From assembly GCA_001801305.1 (NCBI GenBank), contig MGXH01000036.1, positions 1 to 35,307 of the forward strand: a DNA stretch of 35,307 nucleotides, written 5' to 3'. The stretch's first letter is position 1. Every line of letters begins with the position of its first letter. Shown piece by piece: positions 33,041 to 35,307 of this stretch. The position numbers and the translations under genes were made by a program. The notes beneath the pieces are model-generated. The model saw only the letters and a list, made by a program, of their open reading frames with translations. It did no database searches and had not been told where the DNA came from. This DNA is from Gammaproteobacteria bacterium GWE2_42_36 (GTDB lineage: Bacteria; Pseudomonadota; Gammaproteobacteria; UBA12402).

Positions 33041-33715
33041 CTAATTCGCTTGCAATTGTCGAGAAAGATAATTAATAAACTCTTCTTCAAACGCCTCATA
33101 ACGACTTAAAATTCGCTCCACTTCATTGGAGTAACGGTTGTAAGCAACAACGGCCGGAATCGCTGCAAATAAGCCCATCGCCGTCGCTACAAGCGCTTCG
33201 GATATGCCCGGCGCCACCATGGAGATAGTCGCTTGCTGAACATCTCCCAGTGCGTGAAAAGCGGTCATGATACCCCAAACGGTTCCAAACAAACCGACGT
33301 AGGGACTCGTCGATCCCACAGTCGCTAAAAAGGTCAAATGATATTCGAGCTCGTCCGTTACCTGCATACGCGCCACTTTCATTGCGCGTTGTACCCCTTC
33401 GGTAATCGACAAAGGATCGAATACTTTACGCTGTTTTAATCGGGTAAATTCTCGAAATCCTGCCACAAATATTTTCTCAATTCCTTCAACGCTCTCTTGT
33501 GCTGATAAGACCTGATACAACGTCATCAAATCTTCCTCTTGCCAAAATTGCATTTCAAATTGTTTGAGACTTTGCCCTATCCATTTAAAATAAAAGTAAC
33601 GTTGAAAAATAAAGACCCATGACACTAACGAGGCTGATAACAACAACAGCATCACGACTTTCACGATGGGATTCGCTGAAATAAAATATTGTAGAAAAGT
33701 TGAATTAACGACCAC
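33041..33715 (-). CDS. tolQ: TolQ, proton-channel subunit of Tol-Pal
   Basis: This 224-residue MotA/TolQ/ExbB-family protein has three membrane helices: about 15-35, 120-150 and 160-190. The second begins FLATVGSTSPYVGLFGTVWGIMTAF, the family signature, and IPAVVAYNRYSNEVERI closes the last. The start is GTG at 33715 because AAGGAG lies 9 nt upstream; a GTG at 33733 has no site. The start overlaps ybgC by 11 nt. No ATG is near. Confidence 0.94.
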   Translation of the reverse strand: MVVNSTFLQYFISANPIVKVVMLLLLSASLVSWVFIFQRYFYFKWIGQSLKQFEMQFWQEEDLMTLYQVLSAQESVEGIEKIFVAGFREFTRLKQRKVFDPLSITEGVQRAMKVARMQVTDELEYHLTFLATVGSTSPYVGLFGTVWGIMTAFHALGDVQQATISMVAPGISEALVATAMGLFAAIPAVVAYNRYSNEVERILSRYEAFEEEFINYLSRQLQAN

Positions 33716-34181
33716 GCTTATTCTCTCCTTCACGATGATTAAAACTTAATAATGCAGTTCGCAAATCATAGGGTATCGCACACGGCTTAAAGTCATGCAC
33801 GCCAACACAAACCACTTTGATCGTCGCCTGACAGTACACACATTGCGCCTCTCGCGCTTGCCGAATCACTTGCTCGTACACGACCGATGCGCGCGCTATT
33901 TTAAGCAACTGTGTTTCAACCTGCAATTGATCATATAATTTCGCTGGCTGCAAATAATCAATTTGCAAAGCAGAAACTGCAAAACCGATTTTCATGTTAC
34001 TCCACGCTGCTTGACCAAATCCAAGCGAAATCACCTGCTCGCTCCGCGCCCGCTCCATGAATCGAATATAACTCGTATGATAAACAACACCACCACAATC
34101 TGTATCTTCGTAATAAACACGAACAGGCCAAATAAATAATGGTGATTTTTCTTTTTGTTCACTATTCATTGTTTTCATCAT
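33705..34181 (-). CDS. ybgC: YbgC, Tol-Pal-associated acyl-CoA thioesterase
   Basis: This 158-residue hotdog-fold protein has [20 protein letters not shown] with the catalytic Asp28, then [13 protein letters not shown]. The 4HBT/YbgC signature is complete and the length is about 20 residues longer than E. coli YbgC (134), mostly at the N-terminus. It hydrolyses acyl-CoA, probably linked to phospholipid metabolism, and always sits at the head of tol operons. The reading frame overlaps ruvB by 20 nt. The start could also be ATG 34169, since no good ribosome site marks either. Confidence 0.95.
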   Translation of the reverse strand: MMKTMNSEQKEKSPLFIWPVRVYYEDTDCGGVVYHTSYIRFMERARSEQVISLGFGQAAWSNMKIGFAVSALQIDYLQPAKLYDQLQVETQLLKIARASVVYEQVIRQAREAQCVYCQATIKVVCVGVHDFKPCAIPYDLRTALLSFNHREGENKRGR

Positions 34182-35205
34182 CAGTCAATAAAGATTTCTG
34201 CGCTACCAACTGATCCGGCATTTTAAGGCCGAAGTGTAGGTAAGCATGTCGAGTCGCCATTCTGCCGCGCGGCGTCCTCATCATAAATCCTTTTTGGATT
34301 AAAAAAGGCTCCAACACATCTTCAATGGTCCCTCGCTCCTCTCCGATGGCCGCTGCTAAGCTGTCAATGCCTACCGGGCCCCCATCAAATTTATCGATCA
34401 TCGCCAATAATAATTTTCGATCCAGCATATCAAATCCATGTACGTCTACATCGAGCAAATTCAGCGCGGCATCAGCCATCGTTTTTTGTACGACCCCATT
34501 GCCTTTGACTTCCGCATAATCTCGGACACGTCTTAACAATCGATTGGCAATACGGGGCGTTCCGCGTGATCGCTTGGCAATTTCCAATGCGCCCGCTTCA
34601 TCAATCGTTACGTTTAAAATATGCGCTGAACGATGCACAATATGAGCCAAATCAGCGACTTCATAAAATTCCAATCGTTGCACTATGCCAAAGCGATCGC
34701 GTAAGGGCGAAGTCAATAAACCCGCGCGAGTTGTTGCACCAATTAAAGTAAACGGAGGAATATCCAATTTGATTGAGCGTGCCGAAGGCCCTTCGCCGAT
34801 AATAATATCAATTTGATAGTCTTCCATCGCAGGATAAAGAATTTCTTCGATCACGGGGTTGAGTCGATGAATTTCGTCAATGAATAAAACATCATCTTTT
34901 TCAAGATTGGTGAGTAGCGCTGCTAAATCGCCAGCCTTTTCGAGCACAGGCCCGGACGTTTGCTTTAAATTGGCGCCCATTTCATGGGCAATGATATGCG
35001 CCAATGTTGTTTTGCCCAATCCAGGCGGGCCAAAAATTAAGACGTGATCCAACGCTTCCTGCCGCTTTCTAGCCGCATGAATAAAAATTTCCATCTGCTC
35101 TCGAACAGGTCTTTGTCCGACATAATCCTGCAATGCTTTCGGACGAATTTGTCGGTCTAACAGGACTTCTTCGGTTAAGGCTTCTGTTGTAATCAATCGC
35201 TCCAC
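34162..35205 (-). CDS. ruvB: RuvB, Holliday-junction branch-migration ATPase
   Basis: This 347-residue AAA+ protein has [11 protein letters not shown], Walker A GPPGLGKT (59-66), Walker [11 protein letters not shown] (106-115), [19 protein letters not shown] with sensor 1, and [19 protein letters not shown] with the sensor 2 Arg. The C-terminal winged-helix DNA-binding domain ends [14 protein letters not shown]. It drives branch migration with RuvA during recombination repair. The start is a GTG at 35205 with no clear ribosome site, so coupling to an upstream gene (usually ruvA, outside the window) is likely. ruvB-ybgC-tolQRA is the standard gammaproteobacterial order. Confidence 0.97.
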   Translation of the reverse strand: MERLITTEALTEEVLLDRQIRPKALQDYVGQRPVREQMEIFIHAARKRQEALDHVLIFGPPGLGKTTLAHIIAHEMGANLKQTSGPVLEKAGDLAALLTNLEKDDVLFIDEIHRLNPVIEEILYPAMEDYQIDIIIGEGPSARSIKLDIPPFTLIGATTRAGLLTSPLRDRFGIVQRLEFYEVADLAHIVHRSAHILNVTIDEAGALEIAKRSRGTPRIANRLLRRVRDYAEVKGNGVVQKTMADAALNLLDVDVHGFDMLDRKLLLAMIDKFDGGPVGIDSLAAAIGEERGTIEDVLEPFLIQKGFMMRTPRGRMATRHAYLHFGLKMPDQLVAQKSLLTDDENNE

Positions 35206-35307
35206 TCGCCACGCTCGCTCTTTGTCAATTAACGGCGCAGTATATCATAAACCTGAGTTTGGGATTCGTTAATATTCATAGTTTATTAAATTTTGATGCA
35301 TTGTTTT

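Noticed and set aside
1-35307. CRISPR array or cas genes
   Set aside because: No regularly spaced direct repeats and no Cas-like proteins are visible; the repeats present are isolated palindromes.

Overview
The window looks like a chromosomal segment of a moderately A+T-rich gammaproteobacterium. The ruvB-ybgC-tolQ-tolR-tolA order, a BepA-type M48 protease, a tRNA-Phe with encoded CCA and an O-antigen-type sugar locus all fit. The short dispersed palindromes would suit a Legionella/Coxiella-like or other host-associated lineage, but that placement is inference. Nearly everything is transcribed leftward; only the tRNA and three large membrane-protein genes (7.3-13.8 kb) run rightward.

Left part (1-3.0 kb): the end of a bacterial microcompartment (BMC) locus. 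It holds a hexameric shell protein, a pentameric vertex protein and a CoA-acylating aldehyde dehydrogenase that runs off the left edge. Just upstream is a free-standing activation domain of cobalamin-dependent methionine synthase (MetH) without the rest of the enzyme.

3.2-7.1 kb: a tight leftward unit abiEi-abiEii-bepA-SLT lipoprotein. It places a type IV toxin-antitoxin pair translationally in line with an outer-membrane quality-control protease. A divergent tRNA-Phe with a clear promoter follows.

7.3-31.5 kb: a sugar and envelope-polysaccharide locus. Three very hydrophobic rightward genes (at least one GT-C-like) converge on a compact ten-gene leftward operon. That operon reads, in transcription order: ddhA, ddhB, ddhC (CDP-3,6-dideoxyhexose path), an extended SDR, a ThDP-dependent acetolactate-synthase-like enzyme, a classical SDR, a 3-dehydroquinate-synthase-like cyclase, a HpcH/HpaI aldolase, a GtrA-like flippase and a GtrB-like GT2. 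Further right are rmlB, rmlA, manC, ugd, galE and another GT-C-like membrane protein. Together they could supply dTDP-4-keto-6-deoxyglucose, GDP-mannose, UDP-glucuronate, UDP-galactose and an unusual CDP-linked branched (perhaps carbocyclic) deoxysugar. That sugar could be moved to undecaprenyl phosphate by the GtrB/GtrA pair and transferred in the periplasm by the GT-C proteins. This operon is the best candidate for a new system in the window.

31.6-35.2 kb: tolA, tolR, tolQ, ybgC and ruvB in the usual order, but tolB and pal do not follow tolA. Four copies of a short element with near-identical ends (GTAAYTATTCA type) sit in intergenic gaps, one directly against the tolA start codon. No gene-free stretch exceeds 300 bases. 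The larger gaps (1502-1702, 2003-2204, 3024-3226, 7079-7308, 24065-24330) hold the repeats listed. I see nothing definable in 28772-28975, 31510-31601 or 35206-35307.
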